A DNA stretch of 64,000 bases from Corydoras sp. C115 (Eukaryota; Chordata; Actinopteri; Siluriformes; Callichthyidae): positions 435,001 to 499,000 of the forward strand of contig JAFMOC010000316.1 in assembly GCA_019802505.1 (NCBI GenBank), given 5' to 3'. The notes below the pieces were generated by a model, which made no database searches, was not told the DNA's origin, and saw only the letters and a list, made by a program, of their open reading frames with translations. The position numbers were made by a program, and so were the translations under genes. Each line of letters opens with the position of its first letter. The stretch's first letter is position 1. Shown piece by piece: positions 30,956-44,900 of this stretch.

Positions 30956-32511
30956 TGTATATATTTTTTAATATATTTTTCTTGGAAATATAAACAATAT
31001 ACTTACAAACACAATAGTAAACGGTCATATTTAACGTCTGTCCTTTGGGATGACGTGCAAGTTAAAGGCACCTGTATTATAAGCAGGGACGTCTAAAACC
31101 TGTGCATAACGCATCTGTATTTCTGAAATATATGGCAACCGCAGCACAAAATAACAGCTTTCTCCTTTTGATGCTTTAGTCCGCATCATAAGGTCATCAC
31201 ATGTTCCTCCTGATGACCGCGTCCACCGAGTGAGGACCTTTCATACAAAGTCCACCTCTTTGTTTCGTGTGCATTCCGAGCGACGAGACCTCAGTCTGCT
31301 TCATTCTGCACCACGATGGGTGGAATCGGAACCCCGACCTGCCGCTGCTGCCGTTTCCTTCAGACGTGTTTATGATTTATTTCTAACTCTGGAGAGAAGG
31401 AGCTCCAGGCTGCCTCACCTTGAGGTCCAGGTGCAGGATGTACTGCTGATGGAGATACTGCACGCCCTCGCAGATCTGCCGGGTGAAGACGATGGCGTCC
31501 AGCTCGGTCAGATGGAAGTGTTCGTCCACGATGCGTTCGAACAGCTCGCCGCCCTCCACGCTTAGAAAAAACAACATCAACATCTTATTTTTACGTATAG
31601 ATGGGCTGAAAACCAATCATACACGGTGTCCTCACTGTGGAACGTCTCGGTGTGCTGTGTTAGACCCAACAAGCAAGTTCAATGTGTGGACAAAAAGTAT
31701 GTGGACACCAGAGACAAACACCATCATGAGCTTCCTCTCTCCTGAAGAAGAAGTATTAAGAAGAGAGACGTGAGGCGGCTGGACACGTCGGTCAGACGTG
31801 CGGAGTCAGTGCTGGGTGCAGAACTGGACTCTGTGATTAAGGTGGCAGAGAGGAGGACACTGAACAAACTGCTGTCCATCATGGACGATGATGGTCACCC
31901 ACTGCACACCATCATTATGGACCAGAGGAGCACGTCCAGTGGCAGGCTGCGGTCACTGAACTGTCCACAGAAAGACTGAGGAGATCTTTTGTTCCAAGGT
32001 CCATCAGGTTCTACAAGACTACTGTTTTGGGACGCAAGAACAAATAGAACACGAGGACATTTACTATTGTCTCTTGTATTTTGCACATGATCACTTGGTC
32101 TCCGTCCACTGGACACTTTATTTTCATTTTTAGTTTTGATACCGCTACACACTTCACCCTTTATAATCATAAATTGTAAATATATATATATATATATATA
32201 TATGCTAGGGATTCCCGGTTCGAATCCCCATCTGGGTGGAGTTTCCATGTTCTCCCCGTGTCCGCGTGGGTTTCCTCCGGGTTCTTCGGTTTCCTCCCAC
32301 AGTCCAAAAACATCAAGTCAATTGAGTTCTCCTAATTGCCCCATATTGAGTGTGTCTGTGTGTGTGTGAGTGTGTGTTCAGCGATGGATTGGCGCCCTGT
32401 CCTGGGTGTATCTACCCAGCGCCCGAGACGTTCTCCCCTGGATGGGCATAGGGAACCCCATCGCCACCCTAATAGAGGATAAAGCGGGAGATAATGAATG
32501 ATGAATGAATG

Positions 32512-32592
<81 letters not shown>

Positions 32593-34624
32593 GGCAGCAC
32601 GGTGTCTTAGTGGTTTAGCATGTTCTCCTCTCAGCACTAGGGATTCCTGGTTCGAATCCCAATCTGGGTGGCGTTTCCATGTTCTCCCCGTGTCTGTGTG
32701 GGTTTCCTCCGGGTTCTCCAGTTTCCTCCCACAGTCCAAAAACATGGATCAAGTCAATTGAGTTCTCCTAATTGCCCCATATAGAGTGTGTCTGTGTGAG
32801 TGAGTGTGTGTTCAGCGATGGATTGGCGTCCTGTCCTGGGTGTATCTGCCCAGCGCCCGAAACGTTCTCCTCTGGATGGGCATGGGGAACCCCACCGCGA
32901 CCCTAATAGAGGATAAAGCGGGAGATAATGAATGAATGTATATATATATATGAATAAAGTATTCTATCTATCCTGTGGTTTTCATTTATTTTGTGTGTTA
33001 ACCTCAGCCGCCCCGGTTCAGCTTACAGAGCAGGGCTTATTAAACACAGACAGAGATGTTCTGGGCAAAGCGGCACTGTTCCGTCTGGTTGGCGTGATGG
33101 CGACAGGTCGGTGTGGGTGCCGTCAGGACCGTCTGTGAGAACAGAGCCAGTGAACGTCCCGATCTAAATAAAGCTCTAATGGAGGAAATCGGCTCGGACA
33201 TCGAAGCCTTAATGAAACAAGTCATATGTAAGAGCCTCACATTCAGCGCTTTCATAAAGCCAGGCCCTTATTTTCTAGTCCTGCCACATAATGAGCATCT
33301 TTTATGCCTCTCTGTGGAGTAAAGGATGTTTACTCACTACTCCATTATGAGAGTCAGGTTGGTGCGGGACTCGAACGCATCATACAGCTGGATGAGGTTC
33401 ACATGATTGAGCTGATTCATCATCCCAATTTCGTTCTTCACCTCCTCCTGAGTGAGAGAGAGAGAGAGAGAGAGAGATTCACTTCATTAACTCATCAGAG
33501 GGAGCGATGGTAGAAAACCTAAAGTTAAATGTTGACAGTAAAATAAAGGGGTAGACGGGATTTGATTGATTACTTCTGTTGATTTGAACTCACTCTTTCT
33601 TTCATTCCTTTCACTTTTATGATCTTGGCAGCGAGAGTGAGTCCTGAGGAGAGTTCAGCACACTTATGAACCTGGCCGAAGCGCCCCCTGCAGGCGGAGA
33701 TCAGAAACATACACAAACTCATTTACTGAGTGACGGGCAAGTGCAATGATACCTAGATTTCATCAATACAATCTTAAACACTCATTAGAATATTTAATTT
33801 ATCATTCAGTTAAAATGATAAAAAAGGATATGTGTCGTTACAATATTTAACTATAAGCTTAAAAATGTTAATTATTTAAAAAAAAAAAACACTAAAGCAC
33901 ATTTAATCAAGCAAGTGATGTATTTATCTTCCACTTTTATCCTCTATTAGGGTCGTGGGGGGGGGGGGTTCCCCATGCCCATCCAGGGGAGAACGTTTCG
34001 GGCGCTGGGCAGATACACCCAGGACAGGGCGCCAATCTATCGCTGGGCGATGTATTTATTTTATTTATTAAAATATATATTTTTAACATTATTATTATTA
34101 TATTATTAAAATAAATCAAATATTATTAAAATATGATTTATTTATGAACATTTTTCTCCTGATGGATCATCCGCTGACTGACTGAAAGAAGCGCCCTCAT
34201 TACATAATGTTGTCCCCATCGTGCTTTATGGTTGGTACGATGTATTGTGCTTATTTTTTTTCATTTAAAAACTCAACAGTCTGTTCAATCTTGGTTCCAC
34301 TTCAACATACAACCGTTTCTCACATGGCATCTTGTTACAAGAAGGGTTAAATTTAAGACTTGAGGAGTTTTTTCACCCCAAATTCGCTAAAAAATACCAT
34401 TTACAAACGGTTCCCGCAAAGCTGGAAGCAAATATCTGAGCAATACACGGCTAGGTTTTTAATTTTTGTTACATCTGGGATAAAGGAACTGAGAGAAACA
34501 CTTGAACTCGGTGGTTAATGGCGTGTCCATATACTTCTGTTCATATGGTGTATAATTAGGTGCTAGAAATGCACGTTATGCTCTCTGTCTACATGCAGAC
34601 GGTCAAATAATCTGAGGAACACAA

Positions 34625-34665
<41 letters not shown>

Positions 34666-36022
34666 ATGGGGGGGGGGCAGGTTTATGTACTTCCACATTA
34701 CAGGCAGATAAACAGCCTTTGAGCTTTATTTGAATAATGGCTTTTTTTTCTTTGATCCAAAGCAAACACACGACTGAGTGATTAGGAGAAAGAGTTCTGA
34801 TGATTTGTAATAACGTCTGAGTCGCTGTGTTTACGTTCCGGCTCGACATTAGTGCGACTGAGTGAATGTTCGTTTCGCAGAATGACATTAGCTTCATCGG
34901 CACCGGTTTATATATATTTTTTTTACTTGCATCCTCTCAGTGACTTGTCTAATGTTTTTGCTGTTGTGTGTGGAAGCCTCACACTCGCTCACAGTTACTG
35001 CTCGCTGAACAGCAGAGTGCCTCCGAGTCAACACCTCCCCAAAATAACCTCCGTCCCTGACAATCCAGAAACAAACCCGGCTCTCATTCGTGCTCTGTGT
35101 GGAGGGATTAAGCTCTGGCTGTATGTGCAAGTCATTTAAGTTCGATGCCGTTCACTCCTATCTGCCCCGCTGTATATTATCTGCAGCCTCGAACCCTTCT
35201 CCACCCCCAGACTACCCCGGGACGCCTAGCTTCTTATCTCTGAAAGCCTTATCTGCATGCCTGTAGTCGGAGGACGCAGACGGGTAAATGCCATGTTGAC
35301 AGAGCGGCGATAGAACAGACCTGTAATAACCAGCTGGTGGGTCCTATCACACACCCCTGAGGCTCTGAGGGTCGAACCTGCAACATTACATTAATATAGA
35401 CGCGTGGCTTAAAAAAATAATAATAATAAAAAAAAAATAAAATAAAAAGAAAGCCTACACCTAAACTTGATTTTGTGCAAAGGATCACAAAAGGGCCTTC
35501 CCCAAACTGTTGGAGGCATATAGTTGTGCCATGTGCTCATATCTTATACACCTGCGGTAATAAAACAGCTAAATATAATGATTAAGAGATGTTTCCAAGT
35601 ACTCTCGCCCATGATGGGTGAATCAAATCATTTGGAATTCTCTCTAAACCTTGTTTTATCTCCGAGTTGCATAAAGATCAAAGCGTTTTCCTTTTTTTCC
35701 GTCCTCGGTGGCTCGTTTGATAGCGATTCATATATTCTGGCAATGCAGACATGCACAGGAAGCACAGACCTCTAACTCGCATGTCGGTGTCAGGATCAAA
35801 CGGCCCACGCCGACCCACACTCACCCGCCCAGCAGCGCGTTGGGCTGCACTGTGTAATACGAGCCGATGGGAACCTGCTTGGCACTGACGATGCGGTGCT
35901 CGAACGGGGCAGGGCGAGGTGGGCAGTCGTCTAAAGGAAGAAGGAAAAAAATAACAGGTTCAGTTTTTTTAAAAACAGCTGATGCGAACCCAGCCGTGTG
36001 TGAAATATAACGTTTACAGCAG

Positions 36023-36070
<48 letters not shown>

Positions 36071-39000
36071 GTAGTAATAGCGCCTGCTGCTTTGAACTGA
36101 ATCATTCACCCTGACCGAGATTCCTCGAACTGATTCCATGGATTCCTGGAAGGAACAGCTGTTAACGACATGTTCGAGGTCACAGATCGACCCAGAAGAG
36201 AGGCCATTTCACGCCAGCTAACAAGTCTGTAAAAATGTTCAGCGTGTTCACATTACCAACGTAAAACCACATTATGATGTCACAATAATGAAAATCTGTA
36301 GGGTCTTTTGGGTTGAAGACATCCTCTGGTGTTTGTGTAATGTTCCTGAATCCAAATATACACAAAAAATATCAGGACACAGCTTTTAAATCTCTAAATG
36401 ATTCTTCTTATTTATCCATCCATCCATTATCTTCCGCTTTATCCTATATTAGGGTTGCGGGGGGGGGGGGGGGGGGGGGGGGTTCCCCATGCCCATCCAG
36501 GGGAGACCGTCTTGGGCGCTGGGCAGATACACCCAGGACCGGACGCCAATTTATCGCTGGACACACACTCACTCGCAATTTGGAGAACTCAATTGACTTG
36601 ATCCATGTTTTTGGACTGTGGGAGGAAACCGGAGAACCCGGAGGAAGCCCACACGGACACGGGGAGAACATGGAAACTCCACCCAGATTGGGATTCGAAC
36701 CGGGAAACCCTAGCGCTGAGAGGCGAACGTGCTAACCACTAAGCCACCATGCCGCCCGCTTCTTATTTAACTTCTTACAAAAAGGTGAAACCGAAAACGG
36801 CCTTCCCCAAACTGTTTCCTCAAATTTAGGATCATACAGACGTAATGGAAATGGAAATGATTCTTCTTTACATACCGATGATGGCAAACTGCAAATCCAA
36901 GGCCGTTGGTTTTGTGGTCTGGGCTTCAGGACCCGTCTGTTCGCAGGCTCTTGCAGGACATCCTTCACTCTGTGAGGTCTTCTCTTTTTCCAGAACCGAC
37001 TCCGGAGCCTCCGGACGACCCTTCAGCGCGACAGGCTCAGGTTTTGGTTCGCACTGAGCTCCGGATCCCGGAGACAGCCGAGTGATTCCCAGAACTCCCT
37101 CCTTCTGTAGCGGAGCAGCATCCAGGTTTTCTTCGACAGGAGTGCGGGGTTCAGCGGAGAGCCTGGAATCTTTAGGGACGTCTTTAGTCTTCGTCTGGTG
37201 TTTATCCTGCTGATCCGGCTCGGCTTTGGCAGTGGAGTCGACGGATTGTTGTACTGATGGTGGTGAGACCTCTGCTTCTTCAGGAACATGTCTGCATTTA
37301 CAACAACATCATCATCAATTTACCTTAAACGTATAATAACATGCAGAAAGATCAGTATGAAACTAAAACTAATAAAACCTATCCTCAATTTAGATCAGAA
37401 TAAGCCTCAGATCGGTGTTAAGCAGTGCGAGGATCAGTATTAGTGTCACAGGGGCCTGGGGCATCGGTCCCTCGTTTGGGTCCTTAATTGCTTCAGTTGG
37501 GTGATTGGGTATAGAAACCTCAAAACAAAGACGTGCGCCGACTTAAAGGAAAACGAAGACTAAATACAAAACCAACTAAACACGTGCCAATGTTAGTTTG
37601 TTTGTTCTGTTCCCCCCTTTTCATTGGTGTCCCATCACCACGTTTTAATAAATTCGAGTTTTTGGATTTTATCCCGGTGTCTCTTGAACTTCTCCTTCCG
37701 TGTTCAACCACGTTGCGGCAATTCCTCCGCGTAGCCAGCTTCTTCCGGGGAAAGACGGACATTGCCAACAATTAGGCTGAGGTCAGTATATATCTGCACT
37801 GTGATCGGTACTGATTTGAGATTCATTTGTACCGTACAGGTTTATTTCGTCAGCTTGTGTGTGAATTAATGGCACGGCGTTTAGGTTTCGTGGCCTGAAC
37901 GCTGGTGTAAAGTGATTTTTGTAATGAGCATGTAATAGGGTGTCAGCGAGAGCCCGGTTTAATTGAGCTCAGGCAGATTTCCTTTCACGCGGAATACTCG
38001 GTGATAATTAGCGAGCCTCGGCCCCGCTCGCGACCCCACGCGCTCCGGCTCATCTGGCTCATTACAGTACAGAGATGCGGCGGGCACATTAACACCCTGC
38101 AAAAGGTGTTAATTCTTCAACTACCCCAGCTGAGACTTAAAACAATCAACCTTTAACCTCCCGCTCGGGATGCTGGGCCTTAGATTTGCCTCAGTTCCTT
38201 AAATAAAAGGTTTTTAGGGTCATTTATTTCTTAAAATTATATAAGCATCAAAGACAGTCGGATAAAAACCTATTCTGCAAATTTCATGAATGTTTTTTTT
38301 AGATATGTTGTTATGGGACAAAAGTCAAAAAATGCTTTTTTTTGAGACGCTGGACAACAATGCCCGTCTCAGAGTCGACGTTCCAATTCACCCCATGTGA
38401 AGTTAAAATTGTTGTAGTATTAGGAAGTTTCCTTAAAAACGCAAAACCGAACATTAAAAGCATAGAAACGTTCAAATAGCTTTGTGTTCCGCACCTTTAA
38501 CTTGAAACTAATCTGAAAACAAACGTGTACGGTTATTTAAACGATGCATCTATAAGGTCATTGTGTGCAGAGCATCTGGTTTGCATCTTTATGTGTTGCC
38601 TGGCAACAGTCGTCTCTGGCTCAGGATCTACATGGTGGAGCCATGGTAATGATCGAACAGGTCGTAATCCGTCGTGGTTCGGGGTAAAATAAAACGGCTA
38701 CCATTGGGCGTCGGTGGATGACGCACATGAGGTCAGTGAAAAGTGAAAATAAATAAATAAATAAATAAATAAATAAAAAATTTCCCTTCCACATCAATTA
38801 ATCAGATGTTTAATCAACCCAATCTGGTCTCCACTCTCCCCATTGTCACCGGGGCCCACATTGTTGACCCACAGCAACAGAACCAGTACAGCGTGAAACA
38901 TCAAAGAGGAACTCGTTCTCAACGAACCAACCACAAAACATATCCTCATATTTCTTCCCCTGTTTTCCATCTTCAGCTCACAGTCTTAATAACTCTGCTA

Positions 39001-41913
39001 CGAAAAACCCAAACCCTTCATTAGTGGATTCCATCCATCATCTTCTGCTTTATCCCTACTAGGGTCGTGGGGAGGGGGGGGGGGTTCCCCATGCCCATCC
39101 AGGGACATGGGGAAGACACACCCAGGACAGGGCACCAATCCATCGCTGGGCACACACTCACTCACACTCTATATGGGGCAATTTGGAGAATTCGATTGAC
39201 TTTGATCCATGTTTTTGGACTGTGAGAGGAAACCGGAGAACCCGGAGGAAACCCACGTGGACACGCGGAGAACATGGAAACTCCACCCAGATTGGGATTC
39301 GAACCGGGAGTCCCCAGCGCTGAGAGGCGGACGTGCTAAACCACTAAGCCACCGTGCCGCCCCGTGGATTATCTGTCTTATTTCAATTGTTAGTGATTGT
39401 TAGAGATAAGGGTCGGCACGGTGGCTTAGTGGTTTAGCACGTTCGCCTCTCAGCACTAGGGATTCCCGGTTCGAACCCCATCTGAGTGGAGTTTCCATGT
39501 TCTCCCCGTGTCTGCGTGGGTTTCCTCCGGGTTCTCCGGTTTCCTCCCACAGTCCAAAAACATGGATCAAGTCAATTGAATTCTCAAAATTGCCCCATAT
39601 AGAGTGTGTCTGTGTGAGTGAGTGTGTGTCCAGCGATACATTGGCGCCCTGTCCTGGGTCTATCTGCCCAGCGCCTGAGATGTTCTCCCCTGGATAGGCA
39701 TGGGGAACCCCAACGCGACCCTAATAGAGGATAAAGCGGGAGATAATGAATGAATGAATGAATGTGAGAGATAAAACCATTAAACCCATGATTTATTGTT
39801 TGTGATCATTTAACCAACTCTATAAAGAGCGATGCTCTCAGAAAGTTCTGCGATACTGTATGTTCAGAAACAGAACTCACGTCTCTTCAATTGATTTGCT
39901 TTTAAAAATACTTCCACTACACGAGGTCGGGTTCTTTAAACTAACGAGAACTCATTTAACCGCTCAGCTCGGCAGGTGAAACAGAGGACAGGGAGGACGT
40001 AAAGGTCGAGACGCTCCGGAAAGCAGCATCCCTTTGTCTGAGGAACAAAAATCCTTCACAGTTCTTATATCACCCACACGATTCTGCAGCGCAATAAACA
40101 GAGGCATATAATCACGCTGAGCGCAGAGTACCAATGGCATTGTGTAATACGTGTACGGTTACATTCTGTACTGGGAGACAATTACACACTTTTTATATTG
40201 CATGATCATCTGTTGCATCACTAAGCCTACTGGCTGTGTGTGTGTGTGTGTGTGTTAAATATAGTGGTTGCTATGTTATTAGAGCATCTACATTTATTAC
40301 CAACAATAGAATCGTCTCAGAACTTTGTTTACTGCGAAAAAAAAAACTTCAGTCTGAAGTTCCGTCCCTCTGTCGTCCTCCTCAAAGATCACGATTTAAA
40401 GATACACGGTGTTCCATGACAGAACATAAGGTAGCCCAGAATCTAACAGACCCTGGAGGGTTGTATTTTGATTGACAGCAGTGGAGACATGTCTAAAGAA
40501 CCTGACCGTCACTACGTCCCTCTGAAGGACTGTTGAATTTCCCCATTTGTCACATTTTATTATTCGTCCTAAAGAAACCCTTTTTTTTTTTTTAGCCTTA
40601 ATCAAAAGAGCTTAAAAAAAAAACTCCGATATGACCCCAGACACACACTCTAAAAAACAAAACCAGACAAGTCCTTTCTTCAGCTTCTGTAATAATCTTC
40701 TTATCATCATCATCACCTTTTTATGTTTTAGGGCAGAGGGGTCATCGTCACTCATCCAAACGTACAATCAGAGGATGTTTACGTCTACATTCTACATCTA
40801 ATGCACCATGACAATTGTTTTAAAGTTTATTCGGGTCATTTATCTGTAATTAACCACCAGCATGTCTTTTATGCCTGAGTTTTACTGGTGGGAACACATG
40901 CTGGCATGTGGAGGACATGCAGACACCATGTTAGTGTCACTGCAGTGCGGAGTGAGAATGATCCACCGCCTGAATTCTACCCACTGAATATATATAAATG
41001 TAAAGGACGTTTTTTATACTGTGGACTTCCCTTTAAACATTAAGAACTGGCTGTAGTCTAGTGGACTTCAGCGGTCAGAACACAAAAAAACGTCACTAAC
41101 GAACTCTATAGAAACAGAATCTGGGCTCAGCATCTGAAAATCCGGTCCACTGAGAAATCCTTTCCACTATGCTGCTGATGGGGGACACGGGGGACGTGAT
41201 TAGTATCAGATGAGGTGAAGCGAGGACGTCAGATCGGAGGAAAATAGGGCCCAACTTGTCGCTCTGGGATTTTAGGAGAACAGTTTCATCACGACTGCTT
41301 TGAACCAAATGGTTGTGGATTTGCTGGCTCACCTCTCAGGCTGGTACGTCTCCACGGGGACGGCTTTGTGATCTTCCGACTCGCTGAGGTTGGGAGGGGC
41401 AAAGGCCTGGACCCGGTCCGTCTCCCTGCTTTTCAGCGTCACCTCCTTCGGCCTGCGCTGGGTTTTACTTCCACCGCCGGGTGACGGGGCATCCTCGCTT
41501 CCAGCGTTACACGGACCGGCTGATACTACGGGGGTGACATTCGGGTCCTGATGATGTGGAGAGACTGAGGAAGCAGGAGAAATAAACATGATTTTAGTTA
41601 CAGCAGAGCCATGGAGGTTTTTAAAAGTCCAGCAGCACTGCTGTGTCTGATCCACTGGTACCAGCACACACACACACTAACACAGCACCAGCACACAGAT
41701 GGACTACCGAATTAATACAAAGAGAGCTGCAGTGTCTGAGGAACTGATGAACTGAAGCGGAGGTGTAAATGATAAAGTGAACAGTCAGTGGGAATGAAGC
41801 GGCGTTTATTGTTTCATAACAGAAAGCCCTATGAGAAGATCAACATCGTCACGGCAGCACGGTGGGAAAGCGCTGGTCTAAATGATGCAATCACCCGGAA
41901 GAAAGTGAGAGAA

Positions 41914-41960
<47 letters not shown>

Positions 41961-44900
41961 TTCCTAAAAAAAAAAAAAATAAAATAAATAAAATAAAAAA
42001 AGCTTCCTAAATTCCTGCCTGCACTTTAAAACAGCGGGATGTTTCATCACCTCCCCGACTTATTTACTCCACCACACAGCTCATCGGCCCGGGTGATCGT
42101 TTCAGCAGCTATGGGATGTTTCTACAGTAAGCAGGTGATAAAACGCCGTCGGTGACGAGCACCGTGAGGGTTCTTCGGTTCCCCGGCGCTCACCTGCTGC
42201 TTCCACGTTAATCTCCTCCAGCGTCTGAGTCCCCCGGTGACACCGCGAGGTTTCGGACTTTGCAGCATCATCTTCCGCTCGATTTTTCTAGAAAGAGGGG
42301 AAAAAAAAAAGGTATGTGTCACCGACAAACGGCCCACGCACCGGTTCTAAAATAAAACCTTTATACCCCAAAACAAAAAGCTCATACAACCTAAAACTGC
42401 TGAAATATTAACGTTAATCTGAACCAAAATGAAACAAGGTGGAAGTAAGAAAGAAACGAATGGTAATTAATTGTAATAAATCATATTTGAAAACCTTTAA
42501 TCAGTGGTGTTTATTAAACTTCACACTAATTACCGTTTGGCAGGTTTTAACCCTCCAGCAGTCATTAACACACCTGTGTAATTTGTGTTAGTCCGCCTGA
42601 AACCTGTCACACTGTAAATTAACAACGCTTAATTGTCTGTCTGCATACAAAACAAACCCATTCTCACAGGACTTTTTAAAAAAAAATTTTTTTTTTTCTT
42701 TTGTAGCCTAAACTTAATTGCACGAGACAGAAACATGAAGATTCCCACAAATCTCTTCTCCTGAGACAAAGCAACTGAACGTCTCAGGACAGATCAAGTG
42801 GAGACGCATTCCGATGCACAGGACAAAAACATTCCAGTCAGCAGGTTTGAGAAACAGGTGAAATAAAAGTTTCTAATTACCATTTGATTAAAACACATTA
42901 CTGCCAAATCAAACACTTTAGAGACGACGAAATCCTGTGGATCCGGTTTCACAAGGAAACATGTGAGACATCAAACTATTAACCAAAGAAAAGAGTACAA
43001 ACCGCCGACAGTTTTGTGTCTATATGAACAGAGAAAACATTTCCAAACATTAAAGTTGTTTTTTTTTTTTGTGTGTGAATTTCTTTGACTGTTCCCATCT
43101 GCAAAATTTTCAGAGAAACCTTCCAAAATCCAATATTGTGAACATCTCATTTTCTTCTTTAAAATTTTTATTTAATTTATAACTTTAAAATAAAAGGGTA
43201 ATCTTATCTCATGAACCACACGTGATATTAATGACAATAACATTTTCTTGATTCTTGAATTATATTGTGTGCAAACACTGCTCCCTCTAGTGGCAGTGTA
43301 CTAACACACGAAGTGAACTGTGGTATGAGGCAGAGCTTTTAAACGTGCAGTAGGATAAAGGTTAAAGGTGGCGGTACTATTTTTACTATATGTACTAATA
43401 CCCCACAGCAACAGTCCCTTGGGACATTATAGTTCCTGTATTCACATGAACTATTTTATTTAGTTAACAGTATGGGGAAGGTCTGATCAGACAAACCGTA
43501 TATGAAATATGATCAGAGCATCTTCATATCACAAATCCATCACTGTTAAAATAAAGTTGCTCCAACTTTGTTCCCAACATGTGCAATAAATCTGTCTTTA
43601 TGTTTCATTTTGCTGTTGGTGGTTAAATACCACACAATACCTCACAATCAACATTCCAATTTATCCCACAGCTGATCCTTCACAATTAATTTCATTACAT
43701 CAGATCTCTTTAAATGGAAAAAAAATGAAAAAAAAAATGATTATAACTATGATAATAACTTATAAGACCATTTTAGTCTATATCTGTTAGTGCCATAATT
43801 GTACAGTTCTCTTATTTTTAAATTTATTTGCACAGTGTAAATACATCGTTCAATTTTATTTTATCTTTATTCTATTTTTCTTATTCTCTTAAACAAATTT
43901 TAACTTTAAGTCAGGAAAGAATTTCACTGCTGCCTGTACCATGTATATCTACGTATGTGACAAATAAACCTGATTTGATTTGATTTGATATAAAAAAAAG
44001 AAAGAAAAAAAAGAAATAATAGAATTAGAAAAAATAGAAAAGAAATAATTGTCGTTTAAATGCAGCTTTAATTAAAAGGGTGGCGCACAATAAGGCCGCA
44101 GTTTAGTTTCCATGTATTTTGACGGTGGTGAACATCAAGACATCAAAAGGTTAAAGGTAGCAGAAATGTTTTTTTAAAGTACAAATCTAAAAATGTATTG
44201 CACTGGACGAGCTAAAGGGCAGGGAGATTAGTACGTGCGTCGCATGTGCAACGCGTTCGAACGCGAACGAATGGAAAGAAGGAAGAACATTAGTTTTGCT
44301 ATTAGTTCTGCATTTGTTGTAGTTTTATTTTATGAGTTTTAAATGTGTCTCGCAGTCTCACACACGCATCCGTCCCCGTGAGCAACAATTATTCTGTCAT
44401 CCACTACAGTAGAGACATTACGGCCTCTTTACAACCTCAAATTGTTTGGATACTGAAGGGCTTTTAAGGCAAAACCGTTGAAAAGCAGTGAATTAAAAGC
44501 CATCGGCTGACGGCGAGCAAAAACAATAACCACAGCGTGCCAAGTCATGACTCATAGGTGTTGAAGATTGCTCGTGCTTTGAATATTATTGGATGTTGCA
44601 CCAGTATTGCATAAAATCCCCCCCAAAAAATTGCTCAAGGCAACCAGATGCTTACTAACCTCCTCCTCCTCCTCTTCCTTCTCAGTCGCCTCCAAAAGGC
44701 CTCGTTTCCTCCAGGGCACGATGCCGCTGAGAATAAACTCCACGATCTTCGAGCTGCGAAAGGCATCACCCACGTACCCCAGCACTTTCTCCAAGGTGGT
44801 CATGGTGCTCTCTAATCCCTCCAGCTTCCGTCTCTGCAGCTGGCCTTCTTGCTTGAGGTTTTTCAGAAGCGACACCGTTTCGCCGCAGAGCGATTTGACC

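Noticed and set aside
37023..37289. Minus-strand frame MFLKKQRSHHHQYNN... in mylk3 exon 4
   Set aside because: Out of phase with exons 3 and 5. The alternative frame is open for all 138 codons and joins in phase on both sides.
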